Shown in pieces: positions 35,140 to 47,943 of a stretch of DNA of 64,000 nucleotides. A program made the translations under genes and the position numbers. Source of the stretch: Meconema thalassinum (lineage: Eukaryota; Arthropoda; Insecta; Orthoptera; Tettigoniidae); the NCBI GenBank assembly GCA_946902985.2, contig OX336389.2:1078165788-1078229787 (forward strand), written 5' to 3'. Position 1 is the first letter of the stretch. Each line of letters begins with the position of its first letter. The notes below the pieces were generated by a model. That model was not told the origin of the DNA. It searched no databases and worked only from the letters and a program-made list of their open reading frames with translations.

Positions 35140-35654
35140 TTCGGAAGGATCAAAGTTCGGGAAATTTCTTTAATTGACGTTTTTATTTTGTTGATCTGAC
35201 TTACTTGTTTTGGGTTTTTGATGAGCTTCTCCATGCGGTGCGGATGGATTACTACGTATTTCTTACAAATATTATTGACTTTCTCGATGTCTGTCAGTAA
35301 AATTCACCTGTGTATCTTGCCGAAGAGAATTTCTATTTTCATTATGCCTCTGATAGTACCGGTTGACTTGTCTCACTTGATATTCGCCATATCGCCCTTT
35401 ATTTTAACCAAATCGGGATCTCCTGCGTGCGTCATAAAGTTTGTTTCTCCACCTTTGTCGAACATCCGTCCTATCTAATTCCTGTCTCGATTTTGACAGT
35501 ATCCTGCATTCCTTGACCTATTCATCTCCCGCGGTGTTTGCTCTTCCGTCTGCGCTCTTTATTAATCATAACCGTGTTTACGTCCTGATTTTCCTGTCAT
35601 CCAGGCCTCGTCTGTAGCTGCGAACTAGAGTGAACAAGCTTTCAACGAGTTTCA
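35140..35654. other. Gypsy element 2 gag-protease linker
   Basis: This is minus-strand gag C-terminal sequence in decay: Arg/Asn-rich on the minus strand with no intact zinc knuckle. There are no other features. Confidence 0.4.
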
Positions 35655-37060
35655 TCACATCCCTCTAAAGATTCGGCTCCTGACGCTATCACTACCTTTT
35701 GGACTCGGATTAGAAGTCGCGTATCGTTTCAAGTATAGCTCCGCGCGTATTTTCAGTTGCTCTTCGGGACTCCAGAAACGTTTAATCAGCGCTCGTGCAA
35801 ATTCCTCCGTATTCGCGAACGCGTATAGAAATGCGCGAAACCAAGTTAAGGTGGTTGATTCTAAAGACCTCTCAATAACCCTTAACTCCCTGTCACATGG
35901 TATCCTATTCTCGATCAAGTATTCTCGAATGACTCTCATAAAATCGATAGGTGTGATGTTATTATTCCCTGAGAACTTCCTCGGCTGATGATCGATGCTC
36001 TTAATAATCGTCACGGGTCTATCGTGTTCATATTTGGAAATCTGATGCATCCGTCTGTTCGTCTAGAAAATAGGATAGTTTCACCTTCAGATCACCTAAC
36101 TTCATCTGACTCTGGTTTACCTTTCAATTGCTTCATCTCCGTCTCTAAATTCGTTATCGAGTGAGCTGTCTTCCCTGTTGAATAATAAACTTCTCTTCTA
36201 ATTCAGCAACGGATGTGTGATTTGAATCTCGGACGTGTACCACAAGTGTAGTTCAGGGATGCGCGATTTTCTTATCGTTTGTGTCCTGGAATGATTGTAC
36301 TTGCGTCTGGACCTCATTGATGTCCGTAGCAACCGATTACTTCCAAGAAACGTGCTATTTAGTGTCCCCCAGGGTTTCCTCATTCGACCGGCTGATCTTC
36401 AGAATACTCGCCGTCAAATCAACTCCCATACCTTTAATGTCGTTATTCAATTTTACAAATAACCCGTGAATGTTTTGGAGAAGCGTGCTCTGAGTCTCCT
36501 TAATTTGCTCTGCCAATGAATGCTTGAGTACCGCGGTAAGCATTTGAAAAGTGGTTTCTACATTTTGATCAAGGATACTACGTTTTATCGATTGACTTCC
36601 CTGATTACTTTAAGTTAAGAACTACAGCGTCTATGTTTCTCTGTAAATGAGACTCTAAACGTCTTAGATTGGCTATCATGACATCTAATTAGTCAATTCT
36701 AAGGTCATCAACTTTACTTTCTAATTTCTCCTGCAATTCACTAACATCGGTTTTCATATCCTCCTGTGTCCTTTGCATACGCTCTTGTGTATTTTGCACC
36801 TTTTCTAACCTATCGCCGACACCCTCTTGTGTCGTCTGTAAGCGAACCATATCAGCTTTCATGTTCTATTTAATTGTTCCAACACTATCCTTAACATTAG
36901 ATTGTTCAATGGCTAAATTGCTCATCCCTTCCTGGATCTGTATAAGCAAATCCCTCAACTCATGGACTTGCTCCATAAATACACTCAACTTAAATCTAGG
37001 GACCTACATGGAAAGATGTATCGTTGAATATAGCCATGACTTGAGAATATGAAGAAAACG
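35655..37060 (-). pseudogene. gag: Gypsy element 2 gag with coiled-coil N-terminus
   Basis: The ORF 36050-35655 carries a gypsy gag core (PRKFSGNN, FMRVIREYL, TWFRAFL, LIKRFWSPEEQ). Upstream in sense (36850-36640) the translated strand holds repeats of the form TQE-M--D---L in an 11-residue or heptad rhythm, a long coiled coil. Several stops and frame changes interrupt it. It is the particle protein of element 2. The coiled-coil front half is larger than usual for a gypsy gag and is also seen only in decayed form here. Confidence 0.7.
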
Positions 37061-38404
37061 AAACCTGTCAAATAGATCCTATAATGGTTCAGTGTTATAC
37101 CATAGATCAACTCAACTACTTGGATTCTATGAAGTTACTCATGACAAAACATATCGCTTTCACCGAAGGCATCACTCTGGTCATCAAATGTAATCAATCG
37201 ATAAAATCGATCAATCGAGCAATCGAGGCCCCGCGTTGGATTCGGCAATTTCCACCTCTTTGCCCGTTTTTCCAATAGAGCAAGGGATGGCCCGGCTCAC
37301 ATCCCAGCCCCATTAGAACAAACGGCCACAGAGCGATAAAAAAAAAGCAATCAATTGCTCAGTAGGCAAGAGACCAAAGTATCTTGGGTCGTTTAATGGG
37401 TAGGGGTAGAAAGGGCTCGACGAACCAAAAACCAAAAAAACACACTAATCGGGATAGCCAGAAAGCAATAAAATAAGAATCCAAACTAAGATAAAACACA
37501 ATGATCTTTTATTTGGTCATTAAAAATAGAATAGTGGCTCTATCCTATCGCCCACGAGTATCCAAAGTTATGTTGGGATCAAGTCCAAAGAAAAATCAGA
37601 GTCTCTGAAATAGAAAAATAATATGCAAAACAATAATTTATTTCAAATTCGTGGATGTCCTAACAAGCGTTAACGATAAGGAGAACACCTAGCAAAATAA
37701 AATATATCGGCACACACGCACATACACGTCACTCACTGACTACCCACAAATCACTAAGTTCATATTCTATGGTGGCGATTGGAGAAAATATTCATTAAAT
37801 TCATTTACATTTATACGACTATTTGGCGGATTCACCCTTATCGAACGATAATGTTATCTAAACAACACTAAATTCATGAATAATACACAATTATTTAGTT
37901 ATGTCCAATGTGACTCCAATTTGCTAGTCACTAGACTAAATTACGACCTTTAAGTCATTATATTCCACATCTTCGATCATTCTGTTTTGTAATTCTACGT
38001 CATAGATCCTCGCTACTTCCAATTACTGAATTATTGAATTATTAAATTATTACATTGACACCTCCAGATTAAATAATAGGATTTATAGCATGACTACATG
38101 ACATCTCTTATTTCCACTAATAAACATTCGTAATGGACTTCCGCCTTGAAACCATTCCATCTAATATCATGTGAGAGGATCTGAATCACCTTACAGTAGT
38201 GTCAAACAATCTATCACCATATTGCTCTATTGAAATACATTCTAATTATCCAAAATACGTGATACTCTTATTAAGATTGGGCACCACAGCCCAGCAATCT
38301 TATTCAACAGCCATTCACTGTGCTGCAAATCTCAACATCCAAACTCCAAGTCTCGTGGAATAAAACCAATCACAATATTCGTCACCTAATAATGCACTAG
38401 ACGC
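37061..38404 (-). other. Gypsy element 2 leader region, with a block conserved in a relative
   Basis: This noncoding region lies between gag and the LTR in sense order. The segment 37262-37330 (ccaatag..., cccagccccat) is matched at 43476-43540 in another gypsy copy, better than its surroundings, so it may hold the primer site or packaging signal. I cannot match it to a standard tRNA primer. Confidence 0.5.
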
Positions 38405-40128
38405 AATTAAACCACAATAAATTCTCCCTTAACATGACATGTTGATTTTGTTAGGACATCAAGTCCTACGGCTATCAAAAACCGTATTCTAGTTACCTCT
38501 ACTATCAATTTATAATCACCTCTAGTACATCATCCAATAATAGTATTAAGTTTCACTGACTTAATCATGACCCATCACCTTCAACTGGAGAAAAAATATC
38601 ACCTCCAACTTCTCCCAAAATTCCATTGAATAAAGCCTAAAATCTGTAAAACTCGCTTATCAATGTCGAAAACAGACACTAGTCCAGTTCTAAAGTTAAC
38701 ATAAATAAAATAACAATCACAGCCTTCAATAATTCATAAATATCATAGATCATAATGTCGATTAAATATGCTATAGCTGTACATGAACAATGCATTAAGA
38801 TCATATTCTAATAATGTGTCAGAGTTCCTAACGAGTAATACTGCAATGATCTAAATAAATGAACTGATGTTCCTAAATGAATTAAGCATATATTTTATAC
38901 TCTAAGGAAATCAGGTTTATCATTCTGCGTTTCAAAAACAATACTTAAGTTCTATTTTACGTTCTCAAGTCATTCATGGCTAGCTATACGAAGCGGCTAT
39001 TCGTTCTCATGAAGTAAGGAAAATCTCAACCATTTCGGTCCCCTTGGGATTCTAGTGCGTCATGTCGTTACTGACAACCTTCATTTGATGTTTATTCATT
39101 TCTACCAACTTTAAGTTGTCAATTTCACCACAGTTCAGATATGTCCGTAACATAATTAATGAGTTCATAAGAAAAACCACTTCCAATGTCCATGAAGGTA
39201 TGGTATTCAGGTCGGATCTCCTACTCGATTTTGCATGATCATTTACTTACTGTAAGTCGGCTGAATTTCTCCCCGAGTACAACAGCTGTTTGATATGACC
39301 TCACCCAGAACCTCACAGACTCCAAACGTACAACGAACCCAGCTCACAAGGTCACACTAAATATCGACACGATCAACATTTTCACTCACGACTCGAATAA
39401 CCAGCACCATTCAGCTGACCTTGTTACGTGCGCTCTCACAATACGAGCTAGATGAGTAATGTTTTACCTTTCGTTATATTAAATATCGTCTTCACGCAGA
39501 TAGACGACTTTCCTATTTTTTACAGGAATTTTGTATCTCACTGAAGAAATTTTCGTCGTATACGAGTAATTTCTCCTTTAAATAACCGCTCTCACTCGTA
39601 TAATCAATTTTTCTCAGTCTTGTGAGGCTTTTAATCCACAATGCACGTATTAGATACCTCATCTAATGTGAATCTTTCACACGACTTCAAGCTATAACTC
39701 AAGCAGTAAAATGACAAGTTCCAACCAACTGCAATTCCTCGCGTAATTTTCACTAGCGACAATATTTCGTCTGCCTGCCTCTCGTAACACGACACTCATC
39801 CGACTGTCTGGCGTCGCACTGGCAACGATCCAGCTAACTTTCTGACAGAGATCCAACTATCACTCTCTCTCTGACAGGAAAGCAACTGTCCACTCCACGC
39901 AAGTGGGGGTGGGGTAGGAGAAGGTCCAGAGTTCTCTCTCCCTACTCTGAGGGACAAATCGAGAAATAGCTCCTTAACATATCTGCCGTAACCTAATTTC
40001 TTCTCCGTCATATAAAAGCATAAAAAATCCAATATGGGCCATGTTTACACCAGTCCCGTAGATAAAGAAATAGAACTATCTGAGGGCCATCAATCCAAAT
40101 ATACATATCTCCAAACAGCGCCATCACA
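38405..40128 (-). repeat. LTR (5') of gypsy element 2, truncated at outer end
   Basis: Homologous to 11857-13730. It lacks the GC-rich 220-bp segment seen there. At catcacac (about 40128) the homology stops, about 140 bp short of the expected TGTGACC terminus, and virus-like sequence begins. Compared with element 3, its two LTRs differ far more, so this element is older. Confidence 0.75.
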
Positions 40129-41370
40129 CTGCTCACTAGCCAGTCATAGGGTTATCATGACGAGGAGGGCGTGTGATTATTTTTGTTTCTTTGTTTGGAG
40201 AATAAACTTTCCGTAAATAGTAGTTTCCATAATTTTGTTTTCAATGTCATGAATTGTAAATATAGGATTTTGATATTTTATTTTTGCGATGACGTGAATG
40301 GTAATTTATAAATGCTAATTTGTAAATATGGGATTTGTTTTGCGATGACGTGAATGGTAATTTGCAAATCCTAATTTGTAAATATGGGATTTTGATATTT
40401 TGATTTCCCAATAACAAGAATGGAAACTATGAGAAATATACTATGCCCTTTGCTCTTTACAGCCCTGTACAACTTTATATATTTTTATATTTTCATCGTG
40501 TCTGAAATTGAAAATGGGCAATGGAAAATATTCTTTTTCACCGTGCATGAAATTGTCATTTGTAAATTCATAACTAAAACTTCCTTTGGGGTTGCATTCA
40601 TGTGAATATATAGTCTTTGGAAATGAATATAATAGTTGTGTTTGTTTCCCAAAGAAAGTGTGAAAGAGTAAGAGAGAGATAACACGAGTACTTAACTTTT
40701 GTTATTCGACCATAGCAAATTCGGTAGAGGAAATAAATTAAAGCTTATACCAAATTTGGATAGTATTTTTCCTAACTGTGTTTTTATATGCAAGTTATAG
40801 ATATGTGGTTGTAGATAGGCTCTATTTGTAAGACAGTCTTACTTATAGTGTGTGTAGTGTGCCACTACGTGTTTGGAAACAAAAGGACTACAACACTGCA
40901 ATAGTTATGCACTGGCATCAAGAAAATTTTAAAAGTTAAAACGAACTTTTTAAAAATGTAAAGTGGAAATGGGAATTTTAAATATGCAATGTGGGAAATG
41001 ACTGTCTACATTTTTTAAAATAATTAATAAAAAGAAATAATACTCGGGTAATACAGTTTTTCATTTCACAGCAAATAGGGCATTACACCAGTATACAGAT
41101 AGTTTTTTAATGGCCATGTCTATTCATCATTAACTTTCTTTTCGTAGCACAAATAGCAATCAAAGCCGCCAACCATTACCCCACCGAGGCATCACAGGCT
41201 GTCAAACGTTGTTTAGCTTTCATCAATAATACTTTATCAGCCACACGCCTTAATTCAGCTTCACTATGGCGATAAGAAATGTCTTCTTCTTTGCAAGCAT
41301 GATCCAAAAGATTTATAGGTACATCACCACGCTGCAAACGTTGATCCTGCTGCACTCGAGGTCTTAACTC
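40129..41370 (+). mobile_element. Second fragment of the virus-like element (PolB end plus intergenic region)
   Basis: It starts with a decayed match to the last codons of the polymerase at 55130-55174. It then follows the intergenic region: 40435-40740 matches 55290-55680 (ccctttgctctttacagccctgt and onward), and 41140-41340 matches 56320-56520 (gaggcatcacagg, caaacgttgtttag, gatccaaaag). It is colinear with the larger copy but internally shorter. No complete gene is present. It is joined directly to a truncated gypsy LTR. Confidence 0.8.
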
Positions 41371-41414
41371 GATTCATAGCTCTGAGGGCAAAAACAGAGC
41401 ACTCTATAGAATGA

Positions 41415-41735
41415 AAAGGCACTATAGCTTAGTGGTCAAGTTGTATACCTCTTACCGCAAATGCTTGGGTTCGATCTTTAGCTCTGTTAAGAAACAATGT
41501 ACACTCAACCCTGAGAGATAAAACTAAAAAGAGAACTTACAGTTCTCTTAGGACAATACCTTTTGACAGGCCACGGCAGCCTCATTCCCAATCATATTTC
41601 CTTGCATAGTGGCTAACACTCTTGACTCTTGTATTAGAGACCTGGGTTCTATTGTTGGCTTGGTCAAAAATAATATTTTTGGTCTTAGAACAGGAACGAT
41701 GTATACTTAGTCTCGTGCGACAGTACTAAAAACAC
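41415..41735 (+). repeat. SINE-like sequence with two tRNA-like units
   Basis: The first unit has tagcttagtgg (A box) and gggttcgatct (B box). A second unit near 41595-41665 repeats the pattern with agtggctaa and gggttctatt. Between them lies aggccacggcagcctc, a module shared with the SINEs at 2968 and 59679. No clear target duplication was found. Confidence 0.5.
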
Positions 41736-43390
41736 AAGGTTTTGAATTCTTTACCAGACATAACTATTACCTCAACATTGGTTGGCGACACTGCTTGACT
41801 ATGGTACTTAGTACACAAGTAGGGGAGCAGTGACAGTTTAAACGCAGACACTTTTTTTGAACGCGACTGTACATTCCCAGCCAAGTAAGATTTTAGATAT
41901 ATCGTGAACCCATGGTCGGATTTAGACAAATGAAATGTCTCAGGACTCGGGGTGACGCCCTCTTTCTCATAGATCACTTGTTATATTTTTTAACAAATTT
42001 TGGAAATTTTTGTTTTTGAGAGCAGGTGATATTTCTAAAACCAAACTTGATAGAGCGTTGTGCAATGGCTTAAATGAATGGTCTCTATGTCCTTTATCGT
42101 TAGAACAAAAGTTTATATTTTTACATTTTTTTTCAAAAACGTTCAATTTTGAAATTAGCTCTATGTTGGAAACGAGGAATTTTTCAAAAATGTTTGTTTG
42201 ACATAAATCAATGGTCATTACCCCCCACCCCTCTACCCACAAACCAAGTTTCAAGTCTCTAGGACAAAAACTAACAGTAGTGTTGCAGTGAGAGAGCTAG
42301 GCAGTAAAGCAAGTGGTGAGTCCCTGAGGAGTACGATTATGTGGTGATAATTGGGGGAAGGAATAGTCGTAGAGGGTCGAGAGAAGATTCGTTTGAATGG
42401 TATTTCTTCCGCTCTATCTGATGGTGAGGTTATTTTTTTAATCGGTGGATTATTGGAAACGAAATTTGGGGTAAACATGTGTTTTTTGACATTTTTGCTA
42501 ATATTTGGCAAACCGAAAAAGTTATAACTAGGTTTGACATGTCATTGTTTTTGTTGCGCTGCCCTCTTGACGATGATGCCAGTGTCGAAAAGGTGTAAAA
42601 CCTATTTTGGGTGGAAAACCATTATTTTAGACTTTTTGTTATATTTCGTAAACCAATAAGGCTAGGGTCTTGTACGAGGGCTCGTAGGATTCGAGGTGAT
42701 GCCCTCCTTCGAGTGTGGTATTTATTTTTTGAAAAAAATTGACAAAGGCCCTAACGCCATACATGTTGAAAAAAGATGTTAATTTTTTACCTGTTTTAAA
42801 TTTTTATGAAGAGTTGAGAGAGACGGTACCGCCGGGCGTGTGTTTCAACGAGCCTGTCGCCAGCCACAGTGGGGGTATCCCAATAGAACAATCGCTATTT
42901 CAAAAGGACGGCGTGGCGATGGTTCGTTTTACAGATATTTCCTAGGACGGAAGGATGGAGGCGAATATCCCAAAATGAGTGAAGCGTGGTAAGATTTTTA
43001 CCCCTAAAGGGGATCTTTAACACGTTAGTAAACGTTGATGAGTAACATAACAAATGATAATTTTATGATGCAGATGAAGCGGGTTTTATAGTTGACAATA
43101 GAACTTCGTTGTGTCTCGCTGGAAGCCAGACCAGCAAACAAATCTGCTTGAGGCAGCCTGGCTTGGCTAGGAGAATGCGAATGTTATCACGCTTGAGGAA
43201 TGTGTGCGGACCTGACAATGCGGCTAGCTTGCGATAAGAGGACAGATGAAGGTTGAACGAGCCGGCAACCATGTGAGAGCGATAACGAGAGTGAGCAGTA
43301 GAGAGCAGCGGGCAGGAGCGGTGAGGGGAGGGGAGGGGTGAGAGATACATGTGCTTGGCGTATAGCCTGTCATTAGTCTGTTGAACTTTG
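41736..43390. other. Unassigned region with an internally repeated motif
   Basis: No gene is recognised. A segment containing gactcggggtgacgccctc (41943) recurs diverged at 42689 (gattcgaggtgatgccctc), each followed by a T-rich stretch with aaatt. The 43060-43345 part is purine-rich (gaggggaggggaggggtg near 43322) and opens only weak ORFs. Confidence 0.4.
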
Positions 43391-44140
43391 CATTGTGCAC
43401 ATAGGCTCTGGATTAAACAGTGTTCTTATGCGTGGTGGAAAATACGTAAACTTGCTGTATGGCATTGTGCCCGCTTCTCCAATGGGACAGGCGATCACCC
43501 GGCTAACATCCCGGCCCCATCGGAAGAAAAGGCCAAGGGAGTGGGTAAGAAAGCTAGGGCGTGAATTTTGGTTCAGACAAACGAAGAATGAAAGAAATGC
43601 TTAAGCGAGCAAGATACAAAGTATCTCGGATCTTTTGCGGGTTGGGATGGCAAATAAACTGAACCAATATTCAAAGGCAAACACCCTAACTTAAAATAAC
43701 AATAAGAAATGAAAGCCCTTCGTAAAATCACACTGCTCCGTTATAGGCCAAAGGATAAACAAAACATGCAACCTGCCTAATACGCACGAGTATCAGAGTT
43801 AGGGTGGGACAAGTCCGAAATAACAAGTAATGTAAAGTTCATAGTCCCTAAACAAACAAAATAATTATACTTATTCTAACTCGTGGGTGTCCTCTCTTAA
43901 AGTTCCGACAAGGAGATTGCCTTTCAAAAACTAAATTAACCCTTAATTTATCGGTGCACACGCATGTAAACATCACTGGCCACTTATCACAAAGTTCACC
44001 TGCGGCAAAAACTCTAAGAAAATGTTGAATATCTGTGTATATCACACCTGTCTACCCTTATACAGCAATGGTCAGATCTCCTTTGTCGAACTGCAAATTA
44101 ATAACTAAAGAGCATCATATCGCATCAAATAATATTCAAA
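43391..44140 (-). other. Leader of a third minus-strand gypsy relative
   Basis: The block 43476-43540 matches 37262-37330, and weaker matches continue to about 43880 against 37360-37640. No coding capacity remains, and the rest of the internal region is missing to the left. Confidence 0.55.
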
Positions 44141-46620
44141 CATCAACTCAGCCTCACATAATATGACATTTCAACAATTAGTTATATCATAAATTATTAA
44201 CACATAGATTATGATCACATATTTACACTACTATTTCTTCTTATTATTACAGATTTATATTCGCCGTTCCAACAACCTTGATCCACACTGTCATATTTGT
44301 AATTGTAATTAAATTATAGCATTGTCTGACGTTTAGGAAAGGTTAAGAACCTCGTAATAAGGCACCCTAGTGTATTTCATTCTCACAACGAACATTTAAT
44401 CGCAACCCTTCCGTCGAACACTCTGTGTGATGATCCGAACAATCTGACTATAGAGCGCACCATCAATTACACCCCTGCTCTATTCAATATTACAACCTAT
44501 CGATAAACGTAACACGTTCGTCAAGAGTAAAGGACCCTGTCCTCACAAATTCAATTCAACGGTCATACGTCGCCCCGTGAATAACCTCGTCACACTTGAC
44601 GGAATAATACCACATTTTATTATCACATTAACTTTACACAACATCATTACAAAAATCATGCATTATTAGCATGTCTCAAGAACCCACACTTAACAGAGCG
44701 TATCATTTTTATCGGGACAACGAGGTCGTATGATAATATGACATCCTATCCAAGGAACCTTACTCGACAATTTCCAACCATATCCATTTTGCTATCCTTT
44801 TGCTATTAAAATCTATGCAATACATGACAAACCTTTTAGAATTAAATTCATATAATGACCTCGGAAATCGAAATGCTAGAATCTCCCAGCAAAATGGGCA
44901 TCTCATATCATCGTTACCAAATTCCAACTTATTATTATTATTATCAGGTCTCAGGGAATAAATGTATGTCTTACTCCTACCATTGATGCTATTAATTTAT
45001 GAAAGTCAAAACGACTCGAAGAAACAAAAAAAAATCTGTACAACCCTATGAGAAAATGATGCTCTTTTTCAATCATGAATAAATAATTATGAATGGCTTC
45101 AAGTTATACGAATGGCGTTAAGCTACACGATCTCAAGTCATCTCATGACACGGCTATTCGAGGTAGAAGTTCTCTTCTTCACGATGAACAAGAATGGAAA
45201 TGAAACGTCTTACTTTATAGCCGGCGTACTCGGAAATCGTTGGCGTCGGCGTCTACTGCAGCGTTTGGGCGGCATCGTTCCTCCAGCGTCTCCGCGATGT
45301 GGTCTCCCAGCGTCCTGGTAGAGGTATGCGCCCCCAGCTCCTCTCGACCTCCTGACGACGCCCATGTCCGCCCACTGGTTGCGCCTCGTCACCGTCAGCG
45401 ACGGCGTCCCCTGACGTCCCATTCATGGTCCACTCGTCCATCTTGTCACGACCGTTCATCCCATTGCGGCCCCTTTAGAGGTTCAGTGCAGCATAATATG
45501 CGTATTAATATGCAAGTTGATTCCCAGAATATTTTAGTCCATGGTTATACGATTCATGTTGCCGTGTAGCAATATTACATCTCACTATATCAGAGCACGT
45601 TCACGCCCACGCACTATAACGTCTAGTTCCTGGTTCACTCGAATTTTACGCAGTTCCTCAGTCTGTGAAACACTTACTTATGCGAGCAGTCATTTCTATC
45701 TGGCCTTGACCGACATACCAGGTTACCCGCGGCCTGCAGTCCCGCCACGCAAGCTTAAAGCCGATATAGCCTTCCGTCACATTCACACTGCATCTCTTAA
45801 ATGCCAGCGCTGCTATGATATTTCGAATGAATGTCTGTTACAATATTGGGCTTCGTGATACTGATTCGCCTCGACTATCGTTACTATTATTCTTTCCCAG
45901 ACACTGGTGATCTTGAACACCTTCTGATGTTCACATTTAATTAACATCAGAACTGTCGGCATAATAATTCAGTTATTCATTACGGCCTCCACTAAGTTGT
46001 TTAAAAGCGCACAATGTTATCATGCTATCACCACGGTACATGCCTTCAGTATTTTGATATCCCCCAACTTAACCTAACTACATGCATTAAACTTCGTAGT
46101 CGAAATGGCAAAGTGTTCTATAATATTCCACGTGTCTTCGCATATCAATCGCATCATTCGCATGAGTTTAACGGACCTTCGATTATCAGTTCTGATTATT
46201 TCTTCACATACTAGCGAGTCCGATATCGTCTTGAAATTCACGATTATCGTTCTAGCCACACCTTACTGAACACTGTTCCAACGCAATTCACAATTTATTT
46301 CCATGCACTCCCGACATATTCCTCGTATCAAATGGCCACGAGCACTGACCACTCACGTAAACCGTTCAAGTTCCCGATGCAAATTTCAGTCCACATGACA
46401 TAGGCTACTCGTTCGGGCCACGCTGGATAACTGAACATTCCGGAACTGTGTTGGCCTCCTCTCGAGAAAAAAAAGGGGAAGGGGTAGGAATCTTCTGGAG
46501 CATTCCCCTACTCTGGTGGTTGCCTCGCTACGTCACGCCATGACGTCATGCTGAGATACCGGCCTCGTAGTTTCTCCAATAATCCGCGGCCGGAAAATGA
46601 CCCTGACTGGATCGGTCACA
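44141..46620 (-). repeat. LTR of third gypsy relative
   Basis: The outer end at 46620 reads TGTGACCGATC on the minus strand, as in the other LTRs. The GC-rich segment at 45230-45480 (cgtc/ccagcgt units) corresponds in position to the one at 12530-12660. The inner boundary is uncertain. It is diverged from the other copies and so belongs to another subfamily. The virus-like element starts directly to the right. Confidence 0.6.
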
Positions 46621-47400
46621 GTATGTATTTATTTATTGAATTTATTTATATATTTATATATTTACTGGCAATCATTGATTGATGTATTGTTTATTAAATA
46701 GATTGTAACATTTTTTGTTTTAGATAACCTATATATCTGTTGTTGACGACAAAGAGTAGGAGACGGACAGCCAGAGAGGGAATCCATTCCACCCCAGCCC
46801 ACGAAAAGGCAAAAGCATGGTTTTCATAAAAACGAGGTAAGATTTCTTATTTTTATATAACCTGTTTGATTATTTGATATATTTAATTTATTAAATGGAA
46901 GTACTATTTGGAATTGATATACTTATGGTGGTTTATTTTGTTTCTTTTTAGAGTGTGACCACTACAACAGCTGCTGGAAACCAAGATGCACTAGAGTGGA
47001 ACTATTGCTGAGCAGTCTACGGCTGAAAACACAGCTGGGAGTGTTTTATATTAATATTGTATTTTACCGCTGCCGTTATGTTAACTTTTCAACCCCTGGA
47101 GTCGTGTTTCAAATCGCGTGTATGTTCTGGTTGCGTAGTGAATGTTAGGGAAAGTTTAATCTCCAAAGAATATTTGGAATCTTGTTTTGAAATTGTTAAG
47201 GATCATATTTGTACAGCGCTAGGGTTGCATACGGCCTTAAAGGTTAATACAGAACTCGTGTGCGATTTTATTTATAAAAAGAAGGACGGTGAGCATAAAT
47301 AAACCTTTTATAATTGCAGTAAAATGCGAGAGATTTTCATAGCCCATAATCTGAAAGAGTGGTGTGAATCCAACGTGATTAATGTCTTGCTAACTAAATT
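46621..47400 (+). pseudogene. Virus-like element: N-terminal part of DNA polymerase gene
   Basis: The frame of the ORF 47057-47302 (SRVCSGCVVNVRES, then CDFIYKKKDGEH) reads on past one in-frame stop to the LINE junction near 47400 (NLKEWCESNVINV). This Cys-motif leader resembles the region before the polymerase in a family of uncharacterised insect and cnidarian proteins that carry type B polymerases; I rely on memory of that family. Upstream, a GTAAGA donor at 46837 and a ttttag acceptor ending 46951 outline a possible 115-bp intron. The gene continues after the LINE at 52143. Confidence 0.55.
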
Positions 47401-47943
47401 TGATAGATTAGATTAGATTTTTATTTATCCATTTGATCAATTACATGTATACAATACATTTTTGATATAGGACACGTCAGAAATTACATAGAAAATAAAA
47501 GAACTTACAGGTATATATTACTTATACTATAACTATGTATAACTTAATATAATAACAGATCTTAAGACATACAATCTTATTGGACAACTATTTACATCTT
47601 ACTCTATTATCACAATATGAAAACTTAATTCTATACATACAAAAAACTTACAGCAAGGTATTACAATTAAAATATAATTATAATTATCGCTCCTATATGC
47701 TAAGGTATTCAACTACAGAGTAAAAACAATGGTATCGCAGATAAGCTTTCAACATTCTTTCAAAGGTTTTTATTTTTGTGGCAAATTTTATATACTGGGA
47801 TAGTTTATTGTATTATTTAACTCCTGTGTGAAAAGTTCCTGTTTGATATATGCTTGTGTGTGTGTGTGTGTGAAATATGAATGTTTTGATTTTGTCTTGT
47901 GTTATGTCTCTGAACATCATTGTTTGTTTTAAGAAAAATATCT

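Noticed and set aside
45240..45569. 109-codon Arg/Ser/Pro-rich ORF and its antisense shadows
   Set aside because: It lies in the GC-rich segment of a gypsy LTR; open frames on several strands there reflect CpG-rich composition.
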